A DNA stretch of 64,000 nt from JAZSNA01 sp045536135 (GCA_045536135.1 JAZSNA010000003.1:47158-111157); one strand, 5' to 3'; numbered from the stretch's first letter, positions 42,094 to 51,250 are shown. A program made the numbers and translations. Notes: generated from the letters alone by a model not told the origin.

Positions 42094-43800
42094 TCATTTA
42101 AATCCAAGTTCACGACGTTGTTCTGCCCAAGAATATGGGAAACGCTCTCTTAATAATCTTCTTAATGTGAGTAGTTTAGGCTGACGACCTTCTAAAATAG
42201 CCATAATAATATCGGGTGCAAGGGTTGTAAGACGAATGATTTGACCAAGATAACTATGATTGCATCGTTCGTGTTTAGATAACTCTGCCAACGACCATTT
42301 TCTTGTTTCCATTTTCTCTTTTAAATAAAATGCTTGAGTTACTGCATTAAATAGTTTTTCATCTCGAGCAGGAAGTTCTTTTGTTGGATTTGTTGGCTCT
42401 ACAATTTTAACACTTCCCCGTTTACGTCCAAAAGTTACTTCATATTTTAGAATTAGGCTTTTTTTACAGTAATTAGGATTTTCTCCTATTAGTTGATTTT
42501 CATAAATCTGAGCCCCATAAGGTTTTAACTTTATTTCTATATAATCTTTATGCAAAATAACTTTTTCTAAAATTTCTGCGATAAAATCATGAACGGTTGC
42601 CGGTTCAAAATACTGAAAAACTTCTCCAATATCATTGACTAAATCAAAAGCTGTACTGGCAGTGTAGTTCGGATTGACTTCTTCTAATTGACGAGCCAGT
42701 TCTTTTATTATTTCTGGTGACTTAAATATCTGCTGTATTTTACCGATAACAAATGTATCTAGCTCTCCAGCTGGAACACTTCCTATTTTACACGGTTTAT
42801 ATTTAACGCCTTCTTTTACACCTTTTAGAGCAGAATAGTATTCGTAATATTTATTGCCATGTTTACTGCGTGTGGGAATCATTGTACCACAACACTCACA
42901 TTCAAGCAGACCTTTTAATAGGCTATGCTTTATAGAACGAGACGGTCTAAAGGCATTCTTCAAATTATCGTGCTTTAAATTTATTGTTCGATCCCATAAT
43001 TCTTGAGTAATAATAGCTTCGTGCTGTCCTTCATACAATTCACCTTTATAAGGCATTTTTCCAAGATAAATAGGATTGTTTAAAATGTTATTTATCATCG
43101 AGTGATTAAACTCATCATTATTCTTTAATGTTCCATCCTTATTTCGTCGTTCTTTAGGTTTATAACCTCGATTGTTTACATTATGCGTTGTAGCCGCTTC
43201 CGACCTTGTACGGATATAATCTTCAAATATAAATCGAATTATTTCAGCTTCAGAAGGCTCGATAATCAGTTTCTTGTTTTTAAGGGTATATCCCAAAGGG
43301 ACAGAACCTCCAGTCCACATTCCTTTTTTTCGACTTGCGGCGATTTTATCACGTACACGTTCTGCACCCAGTTCTCTTTCAAATTGAGCAAAGGATAATA
43401 AAATATTTAGAGTCAACTTACCCATGGAATCGCAAGTATTAAAATGTTGTGTGACAGATACAAATGAACAGTTATGCTTTTCAAAAGTTTTAACAAGTTG
43501 TGCAAAATCAAGAAGTGAACGGGTAAGTCGGTCTATTTTATAAACAACAATCATATCTACTTTTCCAGCCTCAACATCTTCAATAAGTCGTTTTAAAGCA
43601 GGGCGTTTTAAACTGCCACCACTAAAACCACCATCGTCATAATGTTCTGGGATTGTTATCCAACCTTGGTGTTTCAGACTTTTAACATAGTTCTCACCGG
43701 CTTCTCGTTGAGCTTCTAAGGTATTAAATTCTTTTTCAAGTCCTTCATCTGTTGACTTTCTTGTGTAAATTGCACATCGTATCTGTTTTTGTGTTTCCAT
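42094..43800 (-). CDS. Large serine recombinase (phage integrase)
   Basis: This 568-residue protein has a resolvase domain (AIYTRKSTDEG with the catalytic Ser, then YKIDRLTRSLLDFAQL and SFAQFERELGAERVRDKI). A recombinase domain follows (about residues 170-290, KKGMWTGGSVPLGY), then a zinc ribbon (CECCGT) and a C-terminal helical part. It integrates the phage at non-tRNA sites as a rule. I start at the ATG at 43800 after AAGGAG. It overlaps no neighbour; DUF2924 is upstream. Confidence 0.92.
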   Translation of the reverse strand: METQKQIRCAIYTRKSTDEGLEKEFNTLEAQREAGENYVKSLKHQGWITIPEHYDDGGFSGGSLKRPALKRLIEDVEAGKVDMIVVYKIDRLTRSLLDFAQLVKTFEKHNCSFVSVTQHFNTCDSMGKLTLNILLSFAQFERELGAERVRDKIAASRKKGMWTGGSVPLGYTLKNKKLIIEPSEAEIIRFIFEDYIRTRSEAATTHNVNNRGYKPKERRNKDGTLKNNDEFNHSMINNILNNPIYLGKMPYKGELYEGQHEAIITQELWDRTINLKHDNLKNAFRPSRSIKHSLLKGLLECECCGTMIPTRSKHGNKYYEYYSALKGVKEGVKYKPCKIGSVPAGELDTFVIGKIQQIFKSPEIIKELARQLEEVNPNYTASTAFDLVNDIGEVFQYFEPATVHDFIAEILEKVILHKDYIEIKLKPYGAQIYENQLIGENPNYCKKSLILKYEVTFGRKRGSVKIVEPTNPTKELPARDEKLFNAVTQAFYLKEKMETRKWSLAELSKHERCNHSYLGQIIRLTTLAPDIIMAILEGRQPKLLTLRRLLRERFPYSWAEQRRELGFK

Positions 43801-43801
43801 T

Positions 43802-44212
43802 TTATTCTCCTTGTTTATCAATACCAAAAAAATATCTGCCAGATATTTTTCTACCGGTTATTTTTTTTGCAATTGCTGATAGGCTTGGGTACTTCATCCC
43901 ATTGTATTCAAAGCCATCATTTAGAATAATGACCGAATGTTCAACCTGTTGGTATTCACGAATAATTCGTGTACCGGTTGGCGGAAGGTTCTTTCTTCCA
44001 TCCGGAGGGACATACATCTGTGCAATAAGTTTTTGTTGTGCCTTTGGTAAACCTCCGTAAGCAAGCTCTTGTATTCGATAAGCTATTCGGGAAACAAAAA
44101 ACTCTTTATTTTGAGAGATCGTTGGTTCTGTAAAATATTCTTTCCACATTTCTTGTAGCTCTGGTAAAGATTTATTCTTTAATAAAGCTATTTCAACTAC
44201 GACCGATTTCAT
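43802..44212 (-). CDS. DUF2924 family protein
   Basis: This 136-residue protein has LPELQEMWKEYF, RIAYRIQELAYGGL, GTRIIREYQQVEHSVIILNDGFEYNGMKYPSLSAIAKKITG and SGRYFFGI, the full DUF2924 pattern. The family nearly always accompanies serine recombinases in alphaproteobacterial mobile elements and may be an accessory or directionality factor, which is unproven. Its stop lies 2 bases before the recombinase ATG region. Confidence 0.88.
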   Translation of the reverse strand: MKSVVVEIALLKNKSLPELQEMWKEYFTEPTISQNKEFFVSRIAYRIQELAYGGLPKAQQKLIAQMYVPPDGRKNLPPTGTRIIREYQQVEHSVIILNDGFEYNGMKYPSLSAIAKKITGRKISGRYFFGIDKQGE

Positions 44213-44370
44213 TGTGTACCTCCATTATTTTCGTTTTCGTGATCACAATGAATGCTTGGATTTTTTATTTTATCCAGTCTTTTCTGAATAATTTCACCAC
44301 TTTCTTGCATTTCCAAATATCTTAGGATATCGGGCATAATTATTTTAATTAATTTTTCTACTTGGGTCAT
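44209..44370 (-). CDS. Small protein at the head of the integration operon
   Basis: This 53-residue protein starts at 44370 (MTQVEKLIKIIMP) after AAAGGAGG. It is helical and not recognised. It overlaps the DUF2924 gene by 4 bases, so it is probably translated with it. Confidence 0.6.
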   Translation of the reverse strand: MTQVEKLIKIIMPDILRYLEMQESGEIIQKRLDKIKNPSIHCDHENENNGGTQ

Positions 44371-44737
44371 TTTTGACCTCCTTTCGAAATGGTAAATTCC
44401 CAGAGAAGTCAAAATGTGCCGAAAAAAATTAAAAAAATCTCGTTGTCGGTATATCGTATTGAAAAACAACAAAAAAATATTTATAAGGCTAGTTGTCAGT
44501 GAATAAAAACAAACCTCTCTTGAGTGGATGGGAAAATTGGACATCATATAATTTTATGGAAATTTATAAAAATCAATGTGTTTTTGACCAAGTTGCCAAA
44601 AGAAAATGACCACTTGCTCAAGGTATACTTTTACGGCAAAGGTATATGTATAAGTTGATTTGATAGCAGAAGACAGCTTGATTTATGAAAATGTGAGAGG
44701 AGAGGATGTTGGCTGTTATTGGGCTTTCGCAGGGTAT
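44371..44737. other. Intergenic stretch at the right end of the prophage
   Basis: No gene is supported here. It holds a second copy (44391-44428) of the 38-base promoter-like repeat and must contain or adjoin the right attachment site. I found no convincing direct repeat with 12171-12238. Confidence 0.5.
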
Positions 44738-44766
44738 AAAAAAAGCGGACACTTAATAGTATCCGC
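44738..44766 (-). terminator. Terminator of tRNA-Pro
   Basis: On the minus strand GCGGATACT and AGTGTCCGC arms are followed by TTTTTTT, 17 bases past the tRNA 3' end. Confidence 0.8.
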
Positions 44767-44782
44767 ATTTATTTTTTCTAAT

Positions 44783-44859
44783 TGGTCGGGGTGACACGAC
44801 TTGAACGTGCGACACCTTGCTCCCAAAGCAAGTACTCTACCAGGCTGAGCTACACCCCG
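44783..44859 (-). tRNA. tRNA-Pro (TGG)
   Basis: This is a 77-base cloverleaf with encoded CCA. The acceptor stem is CGGGGTG/CACCCCG, the anticodon stem CTTGC/GCAAG holds TGG, and the T loop TTCAAGT is normal. Confidence 0.95.
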
Positions 44860-44912
44860 AAAGACATATTTTATATATATGACACATTATCATCTTTTTT
44901 GCAAGAAAAAAA

Positions 44913-45773
44913 TTATCTTGTATGCAAGTTATTTAATTTGAATGGGTTTTCGTGATATTTCACAATATTTTTGGGATGTATATTTTGATAAAAATTTTCA
45001 GCCTCTTTAAAATTGCGACCGAGTTGTTCGACAGAGTGAGCATCATCGCTGATAATAATCGGAATATTTTGTTGTTTTATGTTGGATAAAATCCGATAAC
45101 TGGGATACGGCTCATAGCAATAACTTTTATAATATCCGGTATTAATTTCGCAAGTCGTCATACAATCTCGCAAGACCTGAACTGTCTGTTCTTCATCATC
45201 AATAAATTGTTCGTCACCGCCCAAGCCCACTTTTTTGGGCAAATCCAAATGAGCAACGATATCAAAAAAACCGCTTTTGAGGGCCTGTCGAACATTTGTG
45301 TAATATTGATGTATCAACATATTTTGTTCCTTTTTTTCCATACGTTTGACATCGTGAAAATTTAATAAATGATTCTTGTGCACCATAAAATGACAAGAAC
45401 CAATCAAATAATCCGGTTTTAAAATTTCAACAGCTTTTTGAAAAGATTCAATCCAAGCCATAGATCCGAAAAAATCCACTTCCATTCCTTTTAATATTTT
45501 TATATCGGTTTGTTCCCGTACCCGATCTATTTCTTCATAGTGGTTTTTAAATTTTTCAATCGCTTGATTAAAATTTTCGGAAAATATATTTTCATATCCG
45601 CCACGCACGGCAAATGAATACATTTTTTGAGAAGTAATGGTCGGATAAACAATAAAATGGTTAGAAAATCCGAGTTGTCCCCAATTCAATTTTTCAGCCT
45701 GCTCCACCATTTGAGCAACGGTATTTTTGCCATCAAATCCGCGAGTATGTGTGTGATATGAAAAATCTTGCAT
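44913..45773 (-). CDS. PHP-domain histidinol-phosphatase-like protein
   Basis: This 286-residue protein has FSYHTHTRGFDG near the N-terminus (His-x-His metal motif), KGMEVDFFG, IGSCHFMV, IVAHLDLPKK and late SDDAHS, the metal-binding set of the PHP family. Length and order fit HisJ-type histidinol-phosphatases (step 8 of histidine synthesis), though no other his genes are in the window. It lies between the two phage regions and is presumably host. Confidence 0.85.
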   Translation of the reverse strand: MQDFSYHTHTRGFDGKNTVAQMVEQAEKLNWGQLGFSNHFIVYPTITSQKMYSFAVRGGYENIFSENFNQAIEKFKNHYEEIDRVREQTDIKILKGMEVDFFGSMAWIESFQKAVEILKPDYLIGSCHFMVHKNHLLNFHDVKRMEKKEQNMLIHQYYTNVRQALKSGFFDIVAHLDLPKKVGLGGDEQFIDDEEQTVQVLRDCMTTCEINTGYYKSYCYEPYPSYRILSNIKQQNIPIIISDDAHSVEQLGRNFKEAENFYQNIHPKNIVKYHENPFKLNNLHTR

Positions 45774-45830
45774 TATTTCCCCCTTTCAATCACAGTTTTT
45801 TACACTACCATAAAAAGGGGGAAAAGTCAA

Positions 45831-45938
45831 TCATTCCAATTCCATTGCTTTTGTTTTAAATTCGTCTTTTTCTTTTGAAGATAAAAACATTGGAACAATT
45901 GTCAATATTTTTAAAATATATGCTAATATCTTTCCCAT
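45831..45938 (-). CDS. Very small membrane peptide in the podovirus cassette
   Basis: A 35-residue frame: MGKILAYILKILTIVPMF followed by a charged tail SSKEKDEFKTKAMELE. It has one amphipathic or membrane segment. It lies 2 bases after the stop of the 58-residue gene. It may be a holin accessory; support is position and coding look only. Confidence 0.45.
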   Translation of the reverse strand: MGKILAYILKILTIVPMFLSSKEKDEFKTKAMELE

Positions 45939-45940
45939 AA

Positions 45941-46117
45941 TTATACCGCCTTTGCACCGTTGAAATTTAAAGCTAAAACATTTAAGAATGATTTGATTTT
46001 TTTCATAAAATCATCATCTTTGGGTGTCGGGGTTAAGGCACATATTGCACTGGACAAGGCAATAACCGAAGAAATTACAATTAAAATTTGTTCCATATTA
46101 TTAATAATAAAATCCAT
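45941..46117 (-). CDS. Small holin-like phage protein
   Basis: A 58-residue frame with a very strong RBS (TAGGAGGTATAAA). One membrane segment (QILIVISSVIALSSAICAL) is followed by TPTPKDD and a helix with LNVLALNFNGAKA. The ALTPTPKDD pattern recurs in short proteins of marine and host-associated T7-like phages next to the terminase. It is a candidate holin. Confidence 0.65.
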   Translation of the reverse strand: MDFIINNMEQILIVISSVIALSSAICALTPTPKDDDFMKKIKSFLNVLALNFNGAKAV

Positions 46118-46127
46118 TTTATACCTC

Positions 46128-46418
46128 CTAAATTATGTTTTTAAAAAATATCTCGCTTAAAGTTAAACAAATCGAGCTAAATGCAGCGGCTAAACCAATT
46201 GAAACAACCGTCTTTATAGGTGCTATTTCATTACGGGTTATAAAATTGGCCTCCATTTTTTGAATAATCGTATTGGAAAATTTAAGAAAATCGTTATGAA
46301 GCCTATTCACTTGACGATTACTGTTGTTTAAACCTTTTTTGAGTTCAACAATCTGATTTTCCAACGCGGAAAATTGTGCCATCAATTTCCCGACCTCCAA
46401 TTCAAAATCAGTCATCAT
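46128..46418 (-). CDS. Coiled-coil plus TM protein (lysis-type)
   Basis: This 96-residue protein has a long coiled coil (about residues 5-60) and a C-terminal membrane segment (VVSIGLAAAFSSICLTL). Such XhlA- or spanin-like proteins associate with holins. It starts after AAAGGAGGA and overlaps the preceding gene by 11 bases. Confidence 0.6.
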   Translation of the reverse strand: MMTDFELEVGKLMAQFSALENQIVELKKGLNNSNRQVNRLHNDFLKFSNTIIQKMEANFITRNEIAPIKTVVSIGLAAAFSSICLTLSEIFFKNII

Positions 46419-46728
46419 TTCCTCCTTTGTAAAAAATAAAGCTTCCGACTTGATCTATTGGGATTAAACCAATAGACCAATCCGGAAACTCATCTGTTTT
46501 ATGAAATCTGATTTTTCTTTTTTCCTTTTTTCCCATCAGATATTTTTGAGCAATCCGATAACACATTTGATATCGTTGATCATTCGGAATCTCTGATATA
46601 TCATCATCAACATCAACCAAATCGACAATCGCTTCCGCTTCCGATAAGGACGGTTGATATTTATATATCGCCAAAGCTAATTCTTTTATTTGCATCTCCT
46701 TCTCTGCCCCTTTTTCATATTTTGACAT
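46408..46728 (-). CDS. Uncharacterised small protein downstream of terminase
   Basis: This 106-residue acidic N-terminal helical protein has a C-terminal part with SIGLIPIDQVGSFIFYKGG. I do not recognise it. It overlaps the terminase gene by 14 bases and the coiled-coil gene by 11 bases, so it belongs to the cassette. Confidence 0.6.
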   Translation of the reverse strand: MSKYEKGAEKEMQIKELALAIYKYQPSLSEAEAIVDLVDVDDDISEIPNDQRYQMCYRIAQKYLMGKKEKRKIRFHKTDEFPDWSIGLIPIDQVGSFIFYKGGNDD

Positions 46729-48163
46729 CGTCCAGTGAAAGTGTCGGATTTAATGCGCCGTATCTCCAATCAATCTTGTTTTGCTTTGTCAATGAGGTCT
46801 TTTTAAAGCGAACAATCCCAGACAATAAACATCCGGCAACTGCGTCAAGTCCGTCATCATGGGACGAGTTATTAACGGGTATCCATTCTTGCATTTCTTC
46901 AATAAATTTTGTCTGATAAACGCTTTCATGAACCCATAAAGCGCCTTGAGACAATATCGCATCAAAAGCATCTGTGATTCGTACTTCCTTACATGAACGA
47001 CTATGTTCTTCCTTCACGGCACAAACAATTCCGTTTTTACGAATTTCGTTACGCAACAGTTCGGGTAAAAAACGACCGATACCATTAACCTCGATTGATA
47101 TTTGAGGAATGTAATTTCGCTTAATAAACTCCACAACCATTCGGCATTGTCTTTGGGCACTTTGTGCGATATCATCAATTTCTAAATAAGATATTTCGTG
47201 CAAAAAATATCGCCCATCGTCATCCGAAAAAACACATGCCACCACACTATAATCCCCCTTTTCTTTTTTTCCGAACGCCGGATCCCACCACGCTTGCACA
47301 CCCACCATTTTACACCCATTGATTTTAAGTTCAGATGTTCGATTTGTTTCGATATACTCTATTGGAGAGGTATATTTTTTTAATTTGGAAACATCTAGTC
47401 TGGGTAAAGTCATATGAGTTGCCTCCAAAAGCATTTGGCTTTTAAATTTGGCCTCACCCGACCGGAGTCTGATTTTTTCTATTTTTTCCAAATCGAATCT
47501 TTCCGGCCACCATGATTGTCCCATTTGGTTAAAAATCGGTATTTTTAAACTTTTAAAACCCCGTAAAAAACCGTCTGTATCATAAATAGTATCGAATGTA
47601 TGTGGCGTGCCGACAAAAAGCATCATGCCGCCGGGGACCAATACAAAATCCAATTCAGATAACTTCGCCCTTAAGTCGTTTCTTTTGGCTTGTGTCGCAG
47701 AAGTTTTGGGGACTTCCACATCATCACAAATCACTAAATCCGCCCGAGCACCCGTAATGTTGGCACCTAATCCCCGCCCCATTACCGATGGATCACGTAA
47801 TTCCATTAACCGTTTAATCGTGAACCGATCCGAAGCCCATTGGTCTTTTTCGTCCGGCTTCATCCCAATACAAAGGGGATGCTTTTCAATAATTCGTTTA
47901 ATATTTCGAACCATTTTTTTGGATAATTCATAATCCGCTGATAATACTAAAATCCGTGTATCGGGATATCGATATAAAATCCATGCGCAAAAAAGACCGA
48001 CGATGGTTGACTTTCCAGAATTTCGAAAAGCCATTAGCAATGTATTTTTTTCTTTTTTATTCCACTGTTTTTCCAAAAATTCAGAAATAAGTACATGATG
48101 TTTTGGAACTTTCAAACCTTGTATTTCATCCCATATCCAAATAAAATCAATCAAATTCATCAT
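46715..48163 (-). CDS. Terminase large subunit (podovirus type)
   Basis: This 482-residue protein has Walker A LLMAFRNSGKST, Walker B LVICDDVEV, a coupling motif LFVGTPHT, and nuclease acidic residues in AWWDPAFG, ISIEVNG and HDDGLDAVAG. All are intact, so it should package DNA. It is not related closely to the prophage terminase at 30-32 kb. It starts MMNLIDF and overlaps the upstream gene by 17 bases. Confidence 0.9.
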   Translation of the reverse strand: MMNLIDFIWIWDEIQGLKVPKHHVLISEFLEKQWNKKEKNTLLMAFRNSGKSTIVGLFCAWILYRYPDTRILVLSADYELSKKMVRNIKRIIEKHPLCIGMKPDEKDQWASDRFTIKRLMELRDPSVMGRGLGANITGARADLVICDDVEVPKTSATQAKRNDLRAKLSELDFVLVPGGMMLFVGTPHTFDTIYDTDGFLRGFKSLKIPIFNQMGQSWWPERFDLEKIEKIRLRSGEAKFKSQMLLEATHMTLPRLDVSKLKKYTSPIEYIETNRTSELKINGCKMVGVQAWWDPAFGKKEKGDYSVVACVFSDDDGRYFLHEISYLEIDDIAQSAQRQCRMVVEFIKRNYIPQISIEVNGIGRFLPELLRNEIRKNGIVCAVKEEHSRSCKEVRITDAFDAILSQGALWVHESVYQTKFIEEMQEWIPVNNSSHDDGLDAVAGCLLSGIVRFKKTSLTKQNKIDWRYGALNPTLSLDDVKI

Positions 48164-48425
48164 TTATTTCATCCTTTAAATCTTTTGTGGCTATGTGTGC
48201 TTTTTTTATCAATTCCAGCAAATTATCATTTTCATCCGTTTCGGCAAAAGACATTAATTTCAAGCACATCATTAAATGTTGTAAAGTTGATTTACAGGCC
48301 ATTTGATAAGATTGAATATCTTTTATATTTTCCGGATACGGTAAGTTGATTAAATCATCATATTGTTTCAATACTTGCTTGATTTTTGAATAAATATCAT
48401 CACGACGAATTAATGTTGAATTCAT
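48147..48425 (-). CDS. Short helical protein upstream of terminase (possible small terminase)
   Basis: This 92-residue all-helical acidic protein starts MNSTLIRRDD, with its ATG sharing the A of the preceding TAA. Position directly before the large terminase suggests the small subunit, but no HTH is obvious. Confidence 0.5.
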   Translation of the reverse strand: MNSTLIRRDDIYSKIKQVLKQYDDLINLPYPENIKDIQSYQMACKSTLQHLMMCLKLMSFAETDENDNLLELIKKAHIATKDLKDEINDEFD

Positions 48426-48745
48426 TATTTCAACCAACCCATCGATTTTAACAGGTTCTTTTGATAATTCTTTTTATCTTTTTTTATCTTTAATTTTTTT
48501 TCCTGTATTTCCGTATCATTTTTGCGATTATATTCACGATCCATTTCATCTTGAACCGCCAGCGCCGAGCCAGACAAAGGGCTTATTCCCGCCGAGCCCA
48601 ATTTAGCACGATAACCTGCTTTTTCGCCTTTTAATAAGTTTTGATTATTTTTTATTGTTTCTTGTAATGATTTTATTTCTTCTTTTGAATTATCGGAAAA
48701 TAAATGATTAACAATTAATTTTCCGGTTGAATTTAAACTTGCCAT
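48425..48745 (-). CDS. Virion-associated-like small protein
   Basis: This 106-residue protein has GYRAKLGSAGISPLSGSALAV then a Lys-rich coiled coil. The Gly/Ser-rich stretch resembles short internal virion proteins of T7-like phages. I chose the ATG at 48745 (MASLNST); a GTG sits 9 bases upstream. The role is inference. Confidence 0.5.
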   Translation of the reverse strand: MASLNSTGKLIVNHLFSDNSKEEIKSLQETIKNNQNLLKGEKAGYRAKLGSAGISPLSGSALAVQDEMDREYNRKNDTEIQEKKLKIKKDKKNYQKNLLKSMGWLK

Positions 48746-48746
48746 T

Positions 48747-50657
48747 TTATTCACTCACTTTCAGTTGAACTTGAACAGATACCAATTTAAAAGCTCTGGG
48801 ATCATCACTTTTGATTTCCCATAAAGGACTGAGACCGTCTTTATTCCACCCCAAAGCATAAACACAAACATCTTGGTTGCGGTGTTGAGGCAATGTATCC
48901 ATATAATATTTGGCAGATAATTTGGGTAAAATAATCTGTTGGAAACCACTGCCGACATCAATAACAACCGATTGTGTATCAATAACCCGAAGTTTGATAT
49001 TCACCAACCTGACGGAACGCATCGGCATTGTTCCGTTTGAATTTTCAATATACGGCGGTAATGGGATAATTTGATGAGCATAGGGTAAGCCCACTATTAA
49101 CGAAGAACACAATCGATTTAATAAAATATGACTTTCTTCAATATCCATCATAACATTTTCATATCCGTCCGTAATCACTTTAACACGATATCCGATTAAC
49201 GGTGTCATATCGGACCAAACCTTTGTTTTTTCCTCGCTTTCACCAATCAAGGAACAATCTGTATATACCCGATCATCAAACACTTCCAAATATGTTTTAT
49301 CCCCTCTTAAAACCAAGACATATGTATCATCTCCGATAATACAAACAGATAAAAACTTACCCAAAGTTTCTTGAATACTCCAAGCTAAAACTTCCTCGGT
49401 TCTGTAATTAGTCAAAGTCGCCATTTGCCCGTTTTCCATCACAACATAGACAATTCTTTTTCGGCCATCATAAGCCATATCAATCGGATAATTGATTAAA
49501 TCATCGGCTAAAATTGATATATTTTTAGCTTGATAAGCCTGTTCTAAATCCTCGAATAAAAATTCACGAATTTCTTTCCCGTTGGACGATACAAATAATG
49601 TCGCACCGGATACATCCATCGGCGGGATATAACGATTTGTCGGCGAACCGATTTTCGTTTGTCTTTTTAATTGAATTTCTTTTGGGGTTAAAGGATCTCC
49701 GGACACCATCCATTCACCACCGGAAGTAAATACCTGTAAGTGTCGCCCCGGGACAACGCATCGAATGGCATTAACCTGATCGGATAAAATTGAAAAGTCT
49801 ATCGCCTCATCATCCAAACCCGTACCAATATCAAAATTCATAATCGAAAAAGTTTTTGACAACCATAAATTATTGGGCAAATCTCTGGAACCTCCGATAA
49901 CCAATCGACCTTGGAAAAAAGTGACAGTCACCGGATAACCACGAATTGTGGAAAAGGCAGGTTCTCCATAATTCATCACATTTTGATGACCTTTTGTCGG
50001 TGCTTTAAGAATACTTCCTTTGGCTTCCTTTGACGAAGAAACTGATTTTATCTTGACATATCCGTCATCCACCTTAAATATTAATCCGACATGTTCGTTA
50101 ACGAATAAGTCATGAGATGATGTTATTGTTATTTCTCCGGAAGTCCCTGATAAAGTAATAGTTGAATTATTTGTCGTAAATTTATGATAAGGTTGATAAA
50201 TAATTCCTTCTTTTGAAATATCATATACCCAATCCGTCAATAAAAAGCTTTCATCTTTTTGCCTTAAAATCATCTTTGGCGGATAATTCGGATGCACCAT
50301 TAATAATGTATCGGCAGACTGTGTCCAAGCAATTTGTTCAATATCATTTCCGTCCCATGGCACAGATAATGAAGATAAAAATTCTTGATTTTTATAAATA
50401 TCAATCCGTTTATGGCATAGGACAAATAAATAATTTTGTTGTGTATTAAAACTAAATTCAATCAACCGCTTTGCATCATTTATTTCAGATAAAAATCGTG
50501 TTCCGCTTCGTCTTTGTATTCCACCAATCGGATCTATAATAACATTTCGAAGTTCTTGTGCTCCATTTTGATACGATCTTAAATCTGATCGTCCAAAGAC
50601 ATGTTTTGAAATATATCCGGCTGTAAAGTTTGTTTGATTTTGTTTTAAAGTTGTCAT
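48747..50657 (-). CDS. Tail nozzle / tail tubular B-like protein
   Basis: This 636-residue protein opens QTNFTAGYISKHVFGRSDL, with ELRNVIIDPIGGIQRRSGTRFL, the conserved N-terminal segment of podovirus tail proteins in this position. Beta-rich repeats with FTSGGEWMVSGDPLTPKEIQL in the centre follow. Corresponds to gp12 of T7 by position after the gp11-like gene (4-base overlap). Confidence 0.75.
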   Translation of the reverse strand: MTTLKQNQTNFTAGYISKHVFGRSDLRSYQNGAQELRNVIIDPIGGIQRRSGTRFLSEINDAKRLIEFSFNTQQNYLFVLCHKRIDIYKNQEFLSSLSVPWDGNDIEQIAWTQSADTLLMVHPNYPPKMILRQKDESFLLTDWVYDISKEGIIYQPYHKFTTNNSTITLSGTSGEITITSSHDLFVNEHVGLIFKVDDGYVKIKSVSSSKEAKGSILKAPTKGHQNVMNYGEPAFSTIRGYPVTVTFFQGRLVIGGSRDLPNNLWLSKTFSIMNFDIGTGLDDEAIDFSILSDQVNAIRCVVPGRHLQVFTSGGEWMVSGDPLTPKEIQLKRQTKIGSPTNRYIPPMDVSGATLFVSSNGKEIREFLFEDLEQAYQAKNISILADDLINYPIDMAYDGRKRIVYVVMENGQMATLTNYRTEEVLAWSIQETLGKFLSVCIIGDDTYVLVLRGDKTYLEVFDDRVYTDCSLIGESEEKTKVWSDMTPLIGYRVKVITDGYENVMMDIEESHILLNRLCSSLIVGLPYAHQIIPLPPYIENSNGTMPMRSVRLVNIKLRVIDTQSVVIDVGSGFQQIILPKLSAKYYMDTLPQHRNQDVCVYALGWNKDGLSPLWEIKSDDPRAFKLVSVQVQLKVSE

Positions 50658-51199
50658 GAGCGAACTCCGATTAAAGAAAAGTCATTGATACGAATAGGTG
50701 TATTTTGTTGTGAATCAATTAATTTGGCCTGATTTAATAAACTTTGATAATTTTTTTCCAAAAATTCCGTCCGAGAAGTACTTTCAGTCAACGGCAAACA
50801 AAATTCAAAAGCCAATTTCGAAACCAATAAGTCTTCAAAAAAAGGCGGAAATTCGTCCTCTTCCACTTGATGAATATAAGTTAATTTAGGCATTGGATCG
50901 TTGGTGTGAATTGTTTTATGATAGATTCGATAATCCGATTTTTCCAAAGATAAAGCTCTTAAAAAATCAAGAGGCAACTGATATACAAAACTATATCCCG
51001 ACATCGGTTTTTCGTCCAATCGATTTAGGGAAGCAATAGATGTGGCAAAATGCCATGGATAAATAGAGAGTAAGGTATTTTTAGATGAAGCATAAAGTTG
51101 TTGAGCAATTTCAGATTCTGTTGTTCCTTCGTTAAAGGATGATATTGTTTTTGCCCCAATTTTAACAAAGGCTTTTGAACAAATTGATAATTTAGACAT
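50654..51199 (-). CDS. Tail tubular A-like protein (T7 gp11 type)
   Basis: This 181-residue protein starts at 51199 (MSKLSICSKAFVKIGA). SSFNEGTTESEIAQQLYASSKNTLLSIYPWHFA is the diagnostic gp11 pattern. It forms the adaptor ring below the portal. A terminator precedes it. Confidence 0.85.
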   Translation of the reverse strand: MSKLSICSKAFVKIGAKTISSFNEGTTESEIAQQLYASSKNTLLSIYPWHFATSIASLNRLDEKPMSGYSFVYQLPLDFLRALSLEKSDYRIYHKTIHTNDPMPKLTYIHQVEEDEFPPFFEDLLVSKLAFEFCLPLTESTSRTEFLEKNYQSLLNQAKLIDSQQNTPIRINDFSLIGVRS

Positions 51200-51214
51200 A
51201 AATAACTCCTGAAT

Positions 51215-51250
51215 AAAAAAAGGGGGTAAGGCAGAACCCTGCCTCACCCC
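51215..51250 (-). terminator. Terminator between capsid and tail genes
   Basis: On the minus strand GGGGTGAGGCAG, a short loop and CTGCCTTACCCC are followed by seven T. T7-like phages have a similar stop after the capsid gene, which makes capsid mRNA more abundant than tail mRNA. Confidence 0.85.

Larger units (their letters stand above)
12239..44370. mobile_element. Lambda-like (siphovirus) prophage with serine recombinase
   Basis: A nearly continuous minus-strand block runs from integration and early genes (44.4 kb) through terminase, head, tail and tail fibres to lysis (12.2 kb). The limits given are the outermost phage genes. True attachment sites must lie within about 12171-12238 and 44371-44737, but I could not find a convincing core. 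The head genes follow lambda order (small and large terminase, gpW, portal, S49 protease, gpD, gpE). All structural genes look full length. Composition of 13-32 kb and 37-41 kb is less AT-rich than the flanks. Confidence 0.93.

Noticed and set aside
44783..44859. tRNA-Pro as attachment site of the siphovirus prophage
   Set aside because: No repeat of the tRNA 3' end was found near 12.2 kb, and large serine recombinases rarely use tRNA genes.
45960..46160. Plus-strand frame of 66 codons
   Set aside because: Opposes the 58-residue minus gene, which has a strong RBS and phage-like motif.
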